64,000 nucleotides of DNA from an uncultured Collinsella sp. (GTDB lineage Bacteria > Actinomycetota > Coriobacteriia > Coriobacteriales > Coriobacteriaceae). This document shows positions 1-9,020 of the stretch, piece after piece (the stretch's first letter is position 1; each line of letters starts with the position of its first letter). The notes under the pieces are model-generated. The model made no database searches, was not told the DNA's origin, and saw only the letters and a program-made list of their open reading frames with translations. Where the stretch lies: assembly GCA_900541205.1 (NCBI GenBank), contig UQIV01000007.1, positions 1 through 64,000 on the forward strand, given 5' to 3'. The position numbers were made by a program, and so were the translations under genes.

Positions 1-110
1 GGGTAGTAGATCATGGGCTTGTCGTAGACCGGCAGCAGCTGCTTGGAGGTCACGAGCGTGAGCGGGTACAGGCGGGTTCCGGACCCGCCGGCGAGGATGA
101 TGCCTTTCAT
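1..110 (-). CDS. rfbA: Glucose-1-phosphate thymidylyltransferase, N-terminal end only
   Basis: The reverse strand from 110 encodes MKGIILAGGSGTRLYPLT followed by a SKQLLPVYDKPMIYYP-type segment, the nucleotide-binding signature of RmlA/RfbA. The enzyme makes dTDP-glucose from glucose-1-phosphate and dTTP, the first step to dTDP-rhamnose and other dTDP-deoxysugars. A GGAG ribosome site lies just upstream of the ATG. Only about 36 residues are inside the window; the gene runs off the left edge. Its place beside glycosyltransferases and a dTDP-sugar-type aminotransferase fits a surface polysaccharide locus. Confidence 0.93.
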   Translation of the reverse strand, partial: MKGIILAGGSGTRLYPLTLVTSKQLLPVYDKPMIYY

Positions 111-209
111 ATCAAAATCTCCTTCTAAGGAAAAAACAAAAGTGGAGAAGGCTAAAGTAATTCTATATTAATTTGACTGCTTTTAATCCTTTCGGAAGAG
201 GAACAACAC

Positions 210-1649
210 ATGCCAACGGCTCTGATCACCAACCTGAACATCAACTCCCGCACTGGCTCAGAGCTTCACACTCTAGAGTTCGCCAAACAACTGCAAAATA
301 GAGGCTACGTTGTCACCTGCTTTTGCTTATGCGCCGCTTACCCTTTACTTAAAGAATTTGAAGACGAAGGCATCGAAGTATTGACCCTAGGAGACGAGAC
401 CAAACTCGAGAATCAGTATGATTTATTTATTGCACAACACCGAGTAGCAAGTGAATACATATATTCACTTCAAAGAATTACGTTCTCATCCATTTTTATT
501 TCAGTACTCGGGCTCTCAGATGAACATGAAGGCTTGCCCTTTTTCACAAATCTGTCAGACGGAATCATCGCTGTCAGCCATGAAGTTAAAGGTCATATAG
601 AAAACAGCGCTCACGCGCATAATATTCAGCTCCCCCCCGTCCACGTCTTTCCAAACTACTGCACGAAATCTTTTTACGATTATAATTACCAGGGAAATAA
701 TGGACTGAGAAGCATCTGCTGCATATCTAATCATCCCGCCCCAGAATGCCTCGAAGCATTTGATTTATTAAAAAAAGACGGAATAAGGGCCGATGTCTTT
801 GGCTATCAATCTCAAAGTGTCAAAGTGACGCCGGAATTACTTTCTCAATATGATGCTGTAGTTTCCATCGGAAGAACCGCACAGGAATGTATGTCCATGG
901 GAATTCCCTTCTATTGCTATGACCACTTCGGGGGACCTGGCTATATCACTCCTAATAACATTGAACATAATGCCCTTTTCAATTTTTCTGGACGACCAGA
1001 GAAACGAAAGAGCTCAGCGCAACAACTCTATAGTGATTTAGTCAATAGCTATGCAGAAGCCCAAAGGATGCAAAGCCAAATAAAGGATTTATGCATAAAC
1101 AGATTCCAGCTAGAAAATCTATTCGAACAAGTCATGAGCTTTATTAATGCCAATAAAAACAAAAAGCCTTGCGCGCAGAATCCTATTTCCGATGAAGCAA
1201 AAGAACTCTACAGGCTAAAGGCGATGAATTATTCAACAAGCTATGAAAACGCTTGCATTGGCCATGGCGAGCTCTTTTATGACAAAGAATCTGAATTCAA
1301 CCCTCAGGCCCGGCAGTGCAATAGTTATCAGTTTAAATATAGGTGCTCAACTGAAGTCGAAATAGAGCTCCCCGAGCAAATAGGAAGAGGGCTTATTATC
1401 ATTAGATTCGATCCCGATAATAAGCCGTGCAAGTGCAGTCTTAGTAATTACAAACCCACTTCGAATAACTGTTTTTCCTCGAATGCAGCGCAAGAGACAT
1501 TTCTGACATTCGACCCCCAATATCAGTTAACAGGGGCAAAAAGTATCCACTTCATTGCAAATAAACTGGACCTCTCGGATGTTATATCTATCTGCAATCA
1601 AATCAACAAAAAGCAGAGTGGTATATTCGGAAAACTGTTTCACAAGTAA
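210..1649 (+). CDS. Putative glycosyltransferase, GT4-like
   Basis: A 479-residue protein that starts with an MPTALITNLNINSRTGSELHT stretch, like the N-terminal Rossmann fold of GT-B enzymes, where a Gly-rich or Gly-Ser loop precedes a helix. A second half near residues 165-300 contains SIGRTAQECMSMGIPFYCYDHFGGPG, resembling the nucleotide-sugar binding EGFG/ECMSxGxP motif of GT4 enzymes. The last 150 residues are beta-rich and unassigned. It is AT-rich and has no membrane segment, so it is probably cytosolic, adding a sugar to the surface glycan. It is divergent from rfbA and convergent with the next gene. The ribosome site GAAGAGGAA precedes the ATG. The exact donor and acceptor cannot be read from the sequence. 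Confidence 0.65.
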   Translation: MPTALITNLNINSRTGSELHTLEFAKQLQNRGYVVTCFCLCAAYPLLKEFEDEGIEVLTLGDETKLENQYDLFIAQHRVASEYIYSLQRITFSSIFISVLGLSDEHEGLPFFTNLSDGIIAVSHEVKGHIENSAHAHNIQLPPVHVFPNYCTKSFYDYNYQGNNGLRSICCISNHPAPECLEAFDLLKKDGIRADVFGYQSQSVKVTPELLSQYDAVVSIGRTAQECMSMGIPFYCYDHFGGPGYITPNNIEHNALFNFSGRPEKRKSSAQQLYSDLVNSYAEAQRMQSQIKDLCINRFQLENLFEQVMSFINANKNKKPCAQNPISDEAKELYRLKAMNYSTSYENACIGHGELFYDKESEFNPQARQCNSYQFKYRCSTEVEIELPEQIGRGLIIIRFDPDNKPCKCSLSNYKPTSNNCFSSNAAQETFLTFDPQYQLTGAKSIHFIANKLDLSDVISICNQINKKQSGIFGKLFHK

Positions 1650-1683
1650 AGCTCTGGCGACTTATTGTGTCGCCAGAGCTTTA
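1647..1683. terminator. Bidirectional hairpin terminator
   Basis: Two perfect 15-base arms (1647-1661 and 1669-1683) flank a 7-base loop between the convergent genes ending at 1649 and 1691. The left arm includes the stop codon of the upstream gene. Short A and T runs flank the stem, so it can serve both strands. Confidence 0.85.
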
Positions 1684-1690
1684 CTTCAAT

Positions 1691-4042
1691 CTACATAGTG
1701 CTCATCGGACCGTGATACGGGTCGCCATTGACATAGTACTCCGCCCACGCAGTGCGCAATTTACCCTGTTCGCGCATAAATCGAACTTTCTTCTCACCGG
1801 TCTCATAGCCGCGACTAAAAGATTCATAATGATACAGAAGCGCATCTGCATCGAAAACAACTAACTTATTGAGTGAACGAACCCTCAGGCAGAAATCAAC
1901 GTCATTAAACGCGACTTCGAAGTCTTCGTTAAACCCATTAAGCTCTTCAAATACGGAGCGCTTTGTCATCATACACGCAGCGGTAACGGCGCTTAAGTCT
2001 TGTGAAATAACAGCACGGCGCATGTAGCCCGGATCATCCCGGTCAAGATTGTTGAATACGTGAATGGGGCCGCCCATTTCGCCTTCATTTCTACAACATA
2101 TCATCATTACGCCTGCATGCTGCACCGTATCATCTGGATACAGCAGCTTTGCACCGACCGCTCCAACATCATCACGCTGACAGAAAGACAGCATTGAAGA
2201 AAGCCAGCCGCTCTCAATAACCTCAGTGTCATTATTCAAGAACAGCAGGTATTTGCCGGATGTCAGTCCAACGCCATAATTATTGATAGCGGAGTAATTA
2301 AACGGACCATCCCATGTTGCAATGCGAACGTTCTCATATTGCTCGGAAACGGTGCGGTAATACTCAAATGTCACGTCCTCTGTACTATTATTCTCAACAA
2401 CCAGAATCTCGAAGTTGCGGTAATCAGTTTTTTCCTCAATAGAGTCAATGCAGCGGCGTAAGACCTCAACACTATCTTTATTGGGGATAACGATACTGAC
2501 CAAGGGCTCTTCATTAAGAGCGTAGGCAATGTGATAGAAACAGGCAGAATCAGTTAACTCCGCAGTACCGTTCAGACCGCAGCGATCCAAATGCTCTTGC
2601 AGTGCCCTTCTGCCAGCATCATCGGCATAGTTCTTATTTCCCGCACTCTTCGCAGTTGACGTATCGCTAATTCTCCAATGGTAGAGAACCTCAGGGACAT
2701 GATAGATATTCTGAGTTCTCTCTACTAAACGCAACAGAAAATCATAGTCTTGAGCTCCATCGAACTCTTTCCGTAGCATCAGTTCTTTAGCGAACGAGGC
2801 ACGAACGCAAAGCAGATGAGTTATGTAGTTATGAACGCGAAGCAGATCTAGATTGAAATCAGACTTGAAATGAGGGGCCACATACTCACCGACCTCATTT
2901 AAGAAGTCCTCATCGCAATACAGTGCATCAGTATCAGGACAGTCCTGAATTCGCTCTGCGTATCTATAAAGAGCAAATGGATCGAGCGTATCGTCGTGGT
3001 CGAAAAACACGACATAATCGCCCTTTGCTTCAGCAATGCCAAAGTTAGTGTTCCCCGAAATACCCTTATTCGAATCTAGAGTGACGACCTTAATGCGCTC
3101 ATCTTTCAATTGATCCAAAGCTGAACACAGCTCAACACAATCAGGTGTTGAGTTAATCAAAATAAGCTCCCAATTTGGATAAATCTGATTGAGAACGGAA
3201 TCAATCATCTCATGAAGAAACTTAAGAGGGGTCTTGTACAGTGGCACAACGATACTGAATTTCAGCGAACAACTCGTATCAAAGTCACACGAATCAAGCA
3301 TTGCCAAATAGTCATGCCGCTTTGCACAAAATTCAGAATACAAACCCGGCGAAGACGCCTTATAAAAATGTGGAGAACAGACATCTGAATAAAACTCAAC
3401 AGATGCAGGATCAAAGCACAGAAAACCAGTCTGGACGGACTTTGATTCAACATTAGCGACTAGGCAATAGCTCTTCGGACCGACCGACAAACGAAGGCTA
3501 AAAGAGGTCTCTTTCCTCTTAAGCCCACCCATATCAATGGTATTGGTTCTTCCAAAATCCGGTTTATACGCTAACGCCCTGCCATCTGAATCAATAACGT
3601 CGAGTCGAGCTAAAATCTCACTATTGGGATAACAAATAACTCCTTTGCATATTAACTCAGAGCCATCTGCTGATTTCAAGAGAATAGTGGGTCTCACATG
3701 AATTTGATTTGAATAGACCTGACGATCTGAGTCGCGAATTAAATAAGACAACGATGACTTAAATCGATAATTGAATCGTGAAATCCACTTAATTTCATCC
3801 CATCCGAAGTTCTTACTAAATAACCGATTCAATTTTTGATTACTAGAAAACACAGATAGATTGAAATCTTCACCCTCAAGCAAAGGAATTGCAATTACAA
3901 GCAATGAGTCAATTAAGTGACTTGAATACGGGATCAAATTACCAGACTTAGAAACCACGTCGACAGCATAAGAGGCAGGAAGTTCACCATCAAGAGCGAA
4001 ATATACAGTTCCGCAGCCGCGGACAGTAGCCACTAGCTTCAT
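1691..4042 (-). CDS. Large glycosyltransferase with two GT2 domains
   Basis: About 783 residues. The first ~260 residues are beta-rich and unassigned. A first GT2 domain starts at FSIVVPLYKTP (about residue 265) and carries the acidic motif FFDHDDTLDP. A second starts at VSIVIPNKDSVEV (about 515) and carries LFLNNDTEVI. Fused double GT2 proteins of this layout build rhamnan-type and other surface polysaccharides in the cytoplasm. A very similar protein is encoded at 20254-22740. I use the ATG at 4042 because an AGGTG precedes it at good spacing; a GTG three codons upstream is possible. The gene follows a YfhO gene by 16 bases, so the two are probably co-transcribed. Confidence 0.88.
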   Translation of the reverse strand: MKLVATVRGCGTVYFALDGELPASYAVDVVSKSGNLIPYSSHLIDSLLVIAIPLLEGEDFNLSVFSSNQKLNRLFSKNFGWDEIKWISRFNYRFKSSLSYLIRDSDRQVYSNQIHVRPTILLKSADGSELICKGVICYPNSEILARLDVIDSDGRALAYKPDFGRTNTIDMGGLKRKETSFSLRLSVGPKSYCLVANVESKSVQTGFLCFDPASVEFYSDVCSPHFYKASSPGLYSEFCAKRHDYLAMLDSCDFDTSCSLKFSIVVPLYKTPLKFLHEMIDSVLNQIYPNWELILINSTPDCVELCSALDQLKDERIKVVTLDSNKGISGNTNFGIAEAKGDYVVFFDHDDTLDPFALYRYAERIQDCPDTDALYCDEDFLNEVGEYVAPHFKSDFNLDLLRVHNYITHLLCVRASFAKELMLRKEFDGAQDYDFLLRLVERTQNIYHVPEVLYHWRISDTSTAKSAGNKNYADDAGRRALQEHLDRCGLNGTAELTDSACFYHIAYALNEEPLVSIVIPNKDSVEVLRRCIDSIEEKTDYRNFEILVVENNSTEDVTFEYYRTVSEQYENVRIATWDGPFNYSAINNYGVGLTSGKYLLFLNNDTEVIESGWLSSMLSFCQRDDVGAVGAKLLYPDDTVQHAGVMMICCRNEGEMGGPIHVFNNLDRDDPGYMRRAVISQDLSAVTAACMMTKRSVFEELNGFNEDFEVAFNDVDFCLRVRSLNKLVVFDADALLYHYESFSRGYETGEKKVRFMREQGKLRTAWAEYYVNGDPYHGPMSTM

Positions 4043-4058
4043 TACAATCACCTACACA

Positions 4059-6461
4059 TTAGCCACGCCGAAAAGGCGTAGCGACAACCACACAAACAAT
4101 AAACAGACCTAAGAGACTTAAGAAGATACCTAACATTAAACCATACGGTATGTATACAAATTCAACGTGATGCTCGCCCTTGGAGACAGCGGTAGAAATA
4201 AACCCGTAATTTACTGTTATACACTTCGCCTCTGAACCGTCAACAAATGCACGCCAACCAGGGCTGGAGAGCACCGGCACCATCACGAGCCCATCGTTGT
4301 CTGAAGAAACGGATACATCGTAACGTCCTTCATCAACCTGAGTGACATTGACTGACGACACCTTGGAATCATGATCGTTGTTTAAGGTTCGGTCGAGCTT
4401 GGCATAGCTATCGTCATCAACTATGGCCTCGCCGCTATTCAGACAATCCCATAAGGAATTATGATTTCCATTGATGCAGTCATTTTCCTTTCTCACATTA
4501 GAATAAAACGTTCCAAACGAGTAATGACGATTTTTGTAAATGTATATATGATCAATTACTTCAACCAAATCAAGCCAGTCATAGCTTAATTCATCACCAG
4601 ATAAAACGTACTTGACTCCAAATAAACCGGCTGCATCCCCTTCGTTTTGATCAAAAAAGAATGCGGAATATACATGTGAAGGGGTCCCATCAGTATTGCC
4701 CTGCCAAAAAGCATCCAGTAGAGAAATCTCCTCTTTTGGCCGGGTGGAATTATAGGAAGTAACTCCATCATAATTTTGGATTAAGCCATCTTGAAAGACT
4801 GACCATTCAGAAAATGTCTTGTCCATCCTGTAAACACTTGAATCATTATCCATAACGTAATTAAGAGCATTTGCCGAGATTCCAGACTCGACGAGTTGAT
4901 AAGTAGGAAATGAGTCCTTTTTCAAGTGCGTGCGACAAGTGACGGAAACATAAGCATCAGCCATAGAAAGCGAGACGGCAGATATTGACAAGATGAGGAC
5001 AAATCGAACAAAGGACTTTACCGATAGCAACAAACATGCAATAAGCGCAATACAGACAAACATCAAAAACAACGAAAGCGCCTTTGCGTCGCCTTCGTTG
5101 CCAATACAACAAAGAACGCTAATTACCAAGCTAATTAATAAAGCAACGAGAATACTCGGTTTTGAATAAAAGTGAGCACTCTGGAGCTGATCAAACACAA
5201 CTGCTATCACCAAGCAGCAGCAAACCGGAATGAAAAAGGATGACCGATACTTGACCTCAGAAAATACATTTAAAAATGCAGGGAAAAAAGTATTAATCAG
5301 ATATAGGCAGGGCAACACAAGGGCAATGCCGAGAACGATGTTGCGCGTTCTAGATCTTTTGGAAGAGAGCAGCCAAACAAGATATAGAAATATAAATGAA
5401 TAAATAACACCAGAGCACCCAATCTGAGGAAGCTCATAGTAATTCGAAGAACCAAAGTCTGAAGACCAGGTTCCAGCATAATTATTACCCATTACTCGAA
5501 GTAAAAATAAACGCAAGTCTCCCAATCCAACATTGGAAGAGAGTGCGGTCAGCACCTTTGACTGAAGAGACGGTCCGCCAGATATTCGGCTGGAATCGAA
5601 CAGCAACAAATATGCGACGGGAACTGAAACGACTGCTGAAACGAGCAATCCCCCTACAACTGGCAATATAAAATCGGAAAACGATTTGAAGCCCTTTGAC
5701 CAGCTTTCATTCAGATAGACCCCTCGCAATAATGCATAAATTGCACAGGGCACCAATGTCATAAACGAAATATATACACTGAGAAGGGTGACGAGCGCCA
5801 CGCCAGCCGAAAGAAGCAATCGTCCAAGACGAGATCGATTATCGAAATACAGTTCGATGCCAACCAGAATTAAAAGAACAAAGAGGCATGCATTACCAAG
5901 AAAATAGTGATTTCCCCAAAGAACTAGGTATCCATTAATCGAATACACAAGAGACGATACAATTTTAGCTGGCTCCTTAAAGCCATAAAAACTAAGGAAG
6001 ATATAGAAACCTATCGAGGCAATATAAACCTTAGCAATCTGGATAGAAATCAGTGCATATGGTAAAAACCAATCGCCCAAATATACACACGATGGAATTA
6101 GTATCAAATTAAAAGGGTCGAAGTATAGAGACTGGTAAACAAGCCTACTGCATCCAAGTCCGTAATTCTGGTTCCATACAGATACGTTCCCTCTTTGAAA
6201 ATCATGAATCAAATCTAGATACAACGGGATGTACTGCTGGGTGGTATCGCTCCCAATGTCGTTGAATGCATAGACGATATCGCCAAAAATGAACTTGCGG
6301 TAAACAAACAGCACAACAAGCGTTGTGCATAGGAATAGCAATGCCCAATAAAACCGATTGGTTTTATCCCTACACTTGGAGATAAGCCCCATTTTCATCA
6401 CAAGCTCTGCGAAGAACCATAACCCGGCAAACATCATTAAAAATAGGAGCAGCAGCTTCAT
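4059..6461 (-). CDS. YfhO-family polytopic membrane protein
   Basis: An 800-residue protein with a hydrophobic N-terminal leader, a dozen or more membrane segments through about residue 480, a large extracytoplasmic domain, and a final membrane segment near residue 775. The C-terminal domain has the SSPGWRAFVDGSEAK segment typical of the YfhO family (compare PGW.A.VDG). YfhO proteins are GT-C-like and are implicated in glycosylating lipoteichoic acid or other lipid-linked polymers outside the membrane. Its position between a double-GT2 enzyme and a wall hydrolase supports a role in transferring sugars to an exported surface polymer. The precise substrate is unknown. Confidence 0.85.
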   Translation of the reverse strand: MKLLLLFLMMFAGLWFFAELVMKMGLISKCRDKTNRFYWALLFLCTTLVVLFVYRKFIFGDIVYAFNDIGSDTTQQYIPLYLDLIHDFQRGNVSVWNQNYGLGCSRLVYQSLYFDPFNLILIPSCVYLGDWFLPYALISIQIAKVYIASIGFYIFLSFYGFKEPAKIVSSLVYSINGYLVLWGNHYFLGNACLFVLLILVGIELYFDNRSRLGRLLLSAGVALVTLLSVYISFMTLVPCAIYALLRGVYLNESWSKGFKSFSDFILPVVGGLLVSAVVSVPVAYLLLFDSSRISGGPSLQSKVLTALSSNVGLGDLRLFLLRVMGNNYAGTWSSDFGSSNYYELPQIGCSGVIYSFIFLYLVWLLSSKRSRTRNIVLGIALVLPCLYLINTFFPAFLNVFSEVKYRSSFFIPVCCCLVIAVVFDQLQSAHFYSKPSILVALLISLVISVLCCIGNEGDAKALSLFLMFVCIALIACLLLSVKSFVRFVLILSISAVSLSMADAYVSVTCRTHLKKDSFPTYQLVESGISANALNYVMDNDSSVYRMDKTFSEWSVFQDGLIQNYDGVTSYNSTRPKEEISLLDAFWQGNTDGTPSHVYSAFFFDQNEGDAAGLFGVKYVLSGDELSYDWLDLVEVIDHIYIYKNRHYSFGTFYSNVRKENDCINGNHNSLWDCLNSGEAIVDDDSYAKLDRTLNNDHDSKVSSVNVTQVDEGRYDVSVSSDNDGLVMVPVLSSPGWRAFVDGSEAKCITVNYGFISTAVSKGEHHVEFVYIPYGLMLGIFLSLLGLFIVCVVVATPFRRG

Positions 6462-6492
6462 ATACTAGACCTCAACAACGTTAGCAATCTGA

Positions 6493-8973
6493 TTAAATAC
6501 TCTGCGTTGCGATATGGGCGATACGCTGCCCATACCCTTCGCCGGGTACTGCCCAGCGACCATTTAAATCCTCAACGCACGGTGCAATACCGCGCTCGAC
6601 CTTATCAAAACGCGGATCAGCACAAGCGTTATTCAAGGGCTCTTTCGAAGCATAGGCTTTTAGATGCTGAACCTGAGCACGAAGACCGATTCGGACACTA
6701 CCAAATGTTGCTCCACCCACAGTTGCATTCACAGCGCCGATTCCACCGAAGTTGCATTGTTCTGCTTTTACGCTACCGCCAAATTTAAGCCAGCCGGTTT
6801 CGAGCATAGCCTGAGCAAACAGAACTTCTGCTTTAACACCTTCAGCATTCGCTTCCTCTAATACTATCTGGCAAAAGTCATTAATAGTTGTTGCGCCCTT
6901 GGAGGCATAAATAGTCGGATAGGTATGTCCAGTAGAGTTGTACAAGGAAACCATGCTCGAAACCGAAGCGGCAGACTTTCCCATAATCGGAGTGCCCAAA
7001 GTTACGCACGCCACGAGGTCGGTCTCGGAGAAGGGCGACCAGGACGATCCGTTCCAGGCCTGGACCAGGAACTTGTAGGAAGTGCCGTTCGAGAGGCCCT
7101 TCACGGTGTAGGACTCCTTCTCGCAGCCCAGCGTGTAGGTCTTGTAGCCGGACCCCTGGCGGACGGCGACCGCGTAGCGGGTCGCGCCGGGCACGTGGCC
7201 CCAGGTGAGCTCGACCGACCCGTCGCCGGCCTTCGCGGAGACCTTGGGCCTGACGGTGCCCGACGGGGCGGCGGAGCACAGGTAGCCGTCGGCGGCCGAC
7301 GACCAGGAGCCGCCGACCCGGGCCTGGACCAGGAAGCGGTGGGTCACGCCGTTGGCGAGGTCGGAGACCTTGAAGGAGGTGCCCTTCTCGTCGAGCGTGT
7401 AGGTCCTGTAGGAGCCGTCGGCCATCTTCTCGGCGACGGCGTAGCGCTCGGCGCCGGCGACGGCCTTCCAGGAGACGGTGACCTCGCCGTCGCCGGTCGC
7501 CTCGGCCTGAGCCTCGGGGGAAGGAACCAATTTACAGGTTAAATAATCGTCAGACGTAAAGGTATTCCAACGACCGTTGGCATAAGCCTGAACGAGGAAT
7601 GTATATGTCTTCCCATTTTCAAGCCCATCGATTTCATAGGAAGTTCCCGTGCAATCATACGTATAAGTATTAAAGCTACCATCGCTCTTGCACAGAGCAA
7701 TCGCATACTTAGATGCATTGGGAACCGTATCCCAGCTTAACTTGATTTTACCGTTGCGCATCTCGGAAACCACCGGATCAGGTTTAGCTTCCTTCGAAAG
7801 GCCAAACTGGTTAGCAATAGCCAGAGCATCTGCCTGGCCCATTTTTTGAAGGTATAGCGAGTTGGCCAAAAGTCCTGCATCATAACTATTGTCGATGAAA
7901 CCATGTTCGACTAATACTGCCGGAATGCCATACTGGCGGCAGTTTCTAATGACAGCAAGGCTGTCTGCATTACTACCATCCGGGTAATATAATTGTTTAC
8001 CATTTAAATCGTAATAATCATTTTTTGTACCGCGGCTAACAAGACCAACAGATACAAGCCTGTTCAAAACATCTTGACCCAGAGACTCTCCGAGCTCATT
8101 AAATGAAGAGTACCACTTAGCCGGCCTCGGAATCCATATTTCCGCTCCAGTACCGCCACCTGAATTGATGTGAAAACTCATGAACAAAGAGGCCTTGTTG
8201 TCTCTCGCGATTTGTGCGCGAGCAATAAGCTCATTTGAAGTATTGGCAACACCAGTAACGGAAGCGTCAGAATCTCGAGTCATAATAACTCGAACACCCG
8301 CGTATTTCTGGAGCTCGTCACGGCAATATCGCGCGATTTGCAGCGTAAGATCTTTCTCGCGAAGACCATTGCCGACGGCGCCGGAATCCCAACCGCCATG
8401 ACCTGCGTCTAAAACAAAGACCCAATTGCGTGCCCGAGCAGAGTTCTCCGAAATGACATCGACGGCGGATTCCAGCGAATCAAACGAAGCACCCGTGTCG
8501 TCAGTAAACACGGACTCAAGCTGATCATCCGAGTCGCCATCAGACAGCAATCGATACGGTGCAGCCACTTCACCGGCGCTAAACATCTGATCAGAAATTT
8601 CATCAGGAAAAATACGAGTTGCTCCAGAGGCATACTCCACCTTAAGCAAGGAATAAACGCCAGCGGCAGAGACGCTCGAAGAGAAAAGATATGTGTTGTC
8701 AGCACTGGAAGTGACATCGAATCGGATAAGGGCTTCAGACGCAGTATTTGCACAATACAGTGCCACAGGCTCATCCGACAGCGTCCTGTCAAAGCCCAAA
8801 GCAACTCTTTGCGCATCTCCGAGGTCAACGTGACTCTTCTCGATATAAATAAAAGAAAGGTTATCTACATCTGAGCTATCGGCAAAAGCGTTAACAGGAT
8901 GACCAAGAAAAAGAGAAAGAAGTGACATAGCAAAGATTGCGGTCAACAAATAGCGCTGGATACTCTTTTGCAT
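6493..8973 (-). CDS. Secreted N-acetylmuramoyl-L-alanine amidase with FN3 repeats and glucosaminidase domain
   Basis: An 826-residue two-enzyme wall hydrolase. Residues 1-31 are a signal peptide (cleavage near AFA-DS). An Amidase_3 domain spans about 182-390: it begins FVLDAGHGGWDSGAVG (Zn-binding His) and has FMSFHINSGGG and a later catalytic VLVEHGFIDN. Three FN3-like repeats of about 85 residues follow (each with ...Y.FLVQA..NG.W...). The last ~150 residues resemble a glucosaminidase domain (VLFAQAMLETGWLKFGG...CNFGGIGA), expected to cut glycan strands. Repeats 2 and 3 (7000-7525) are far richer in GC than the rest of the gene and resemble part of the gene at 14076-16364. Expected to act outside the cell on peptidoglycan. 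Confidence 0.9.
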   Translation of the reverse strand: MQKSIQRYLLTAIFAMSLLSLFLGHPVNAFADSSDVDNLSFIYIEKSHVDLGDAQRVALGFDRTLSDEPVALYCANTASEALIRFDVTSSADNTYLFSSSVSAAGVYSLLKVEYASGATRIFPDEISDQMFSAGEVAAPYRLLSDGDSDDQLESVFTDDTGASFDSLESAVDVISENSARARNWVFVLDAGHGGWDSGAVGNGLREKDLTLQIARYCRDELQKYAGVRVIMTRDSDASVTGVANTSNELIARAQIARDNKASLFMSFHINSGGGTGAEIWIPRPAKWYSSFNELGESLGQDVLNRLVSVGLVSRGTKNDYYDLNGKQLYYPDGSNADSLAVIRNCRQYGIPAVLVEHGFIDNSYDAGLLANSLYLQKMGQADALAIANQFGLSKEAKPDPVVSEMRNGKIKLSWDTVPNASKYAIALCKSDGSFNTYTYDCTGTSYEIDGLENGKTYTFLVQAYANGRWNTFTSDDYLTCKLVPSPEAQAEATGDGEVTVSWKAVAGAERYAVAEKMADGSYRTYTLDEKGTSFKVSDLANGVTHRFLVQARVGGSWSSAADGYLCSAAPSGTVRPKVSAKAGDGSVELTWGHVPGATRYAVAVRQGSGYKTYTLGCEKESYTVKGLSNGTSYKFLVQAWNGSSWSPFSETDLVACVTLGTPIMGKSAASVSSMVSLYNSTGHTYPTIYASKGATTINDFCQIVLEEANAEGVKAEVLFAQAMLETGWLKFGGSVKAEQCNFGGIGAVNATVGGATFGSVRIGLRAQVQHLKAYASKEPLNNACADPRFDKVERGIAPCVEDLNGRWAVPGEGYGQRIAHIATQSI
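7000..7525 (-). repeat. GC-rich FN3 repeat block (repeats 2 and 3 of the amidase)
   Basis: The edges match protein repeat boundaries: repeat 2 begins near 7525 and repeat 3 ends near 7002. The bases are strongly GC-rich (codons such as GGC, GAG, CTC), while both flanks are AT-richer. The strand sequence resembles 15885-16240 closely, for example around the repeated GDGEVT and AERYAVAE segments. Confidence 0.8.
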
Positions 8974-8987
8974 ATACAGTCCTTAAA

Positions 8988-9018
8988 AGAAAAAGGCGGC
9001 CAGAAGCCGCCTTTTAAT
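8988..9018 (-). terminator. Rho-independent terminator after the aminotransferase gene
   Basis: Ten-base arms (8991-9000 and 9006-9015) with a 5-base loop, followed on the reverse strand by a T-rich run. It lies between the aminotransferase stop at 9021 and the amidase start at 8973, so the amidase probably has its own promoter. Confidence 0.88.
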
Positions 9019-9020
9019 AT

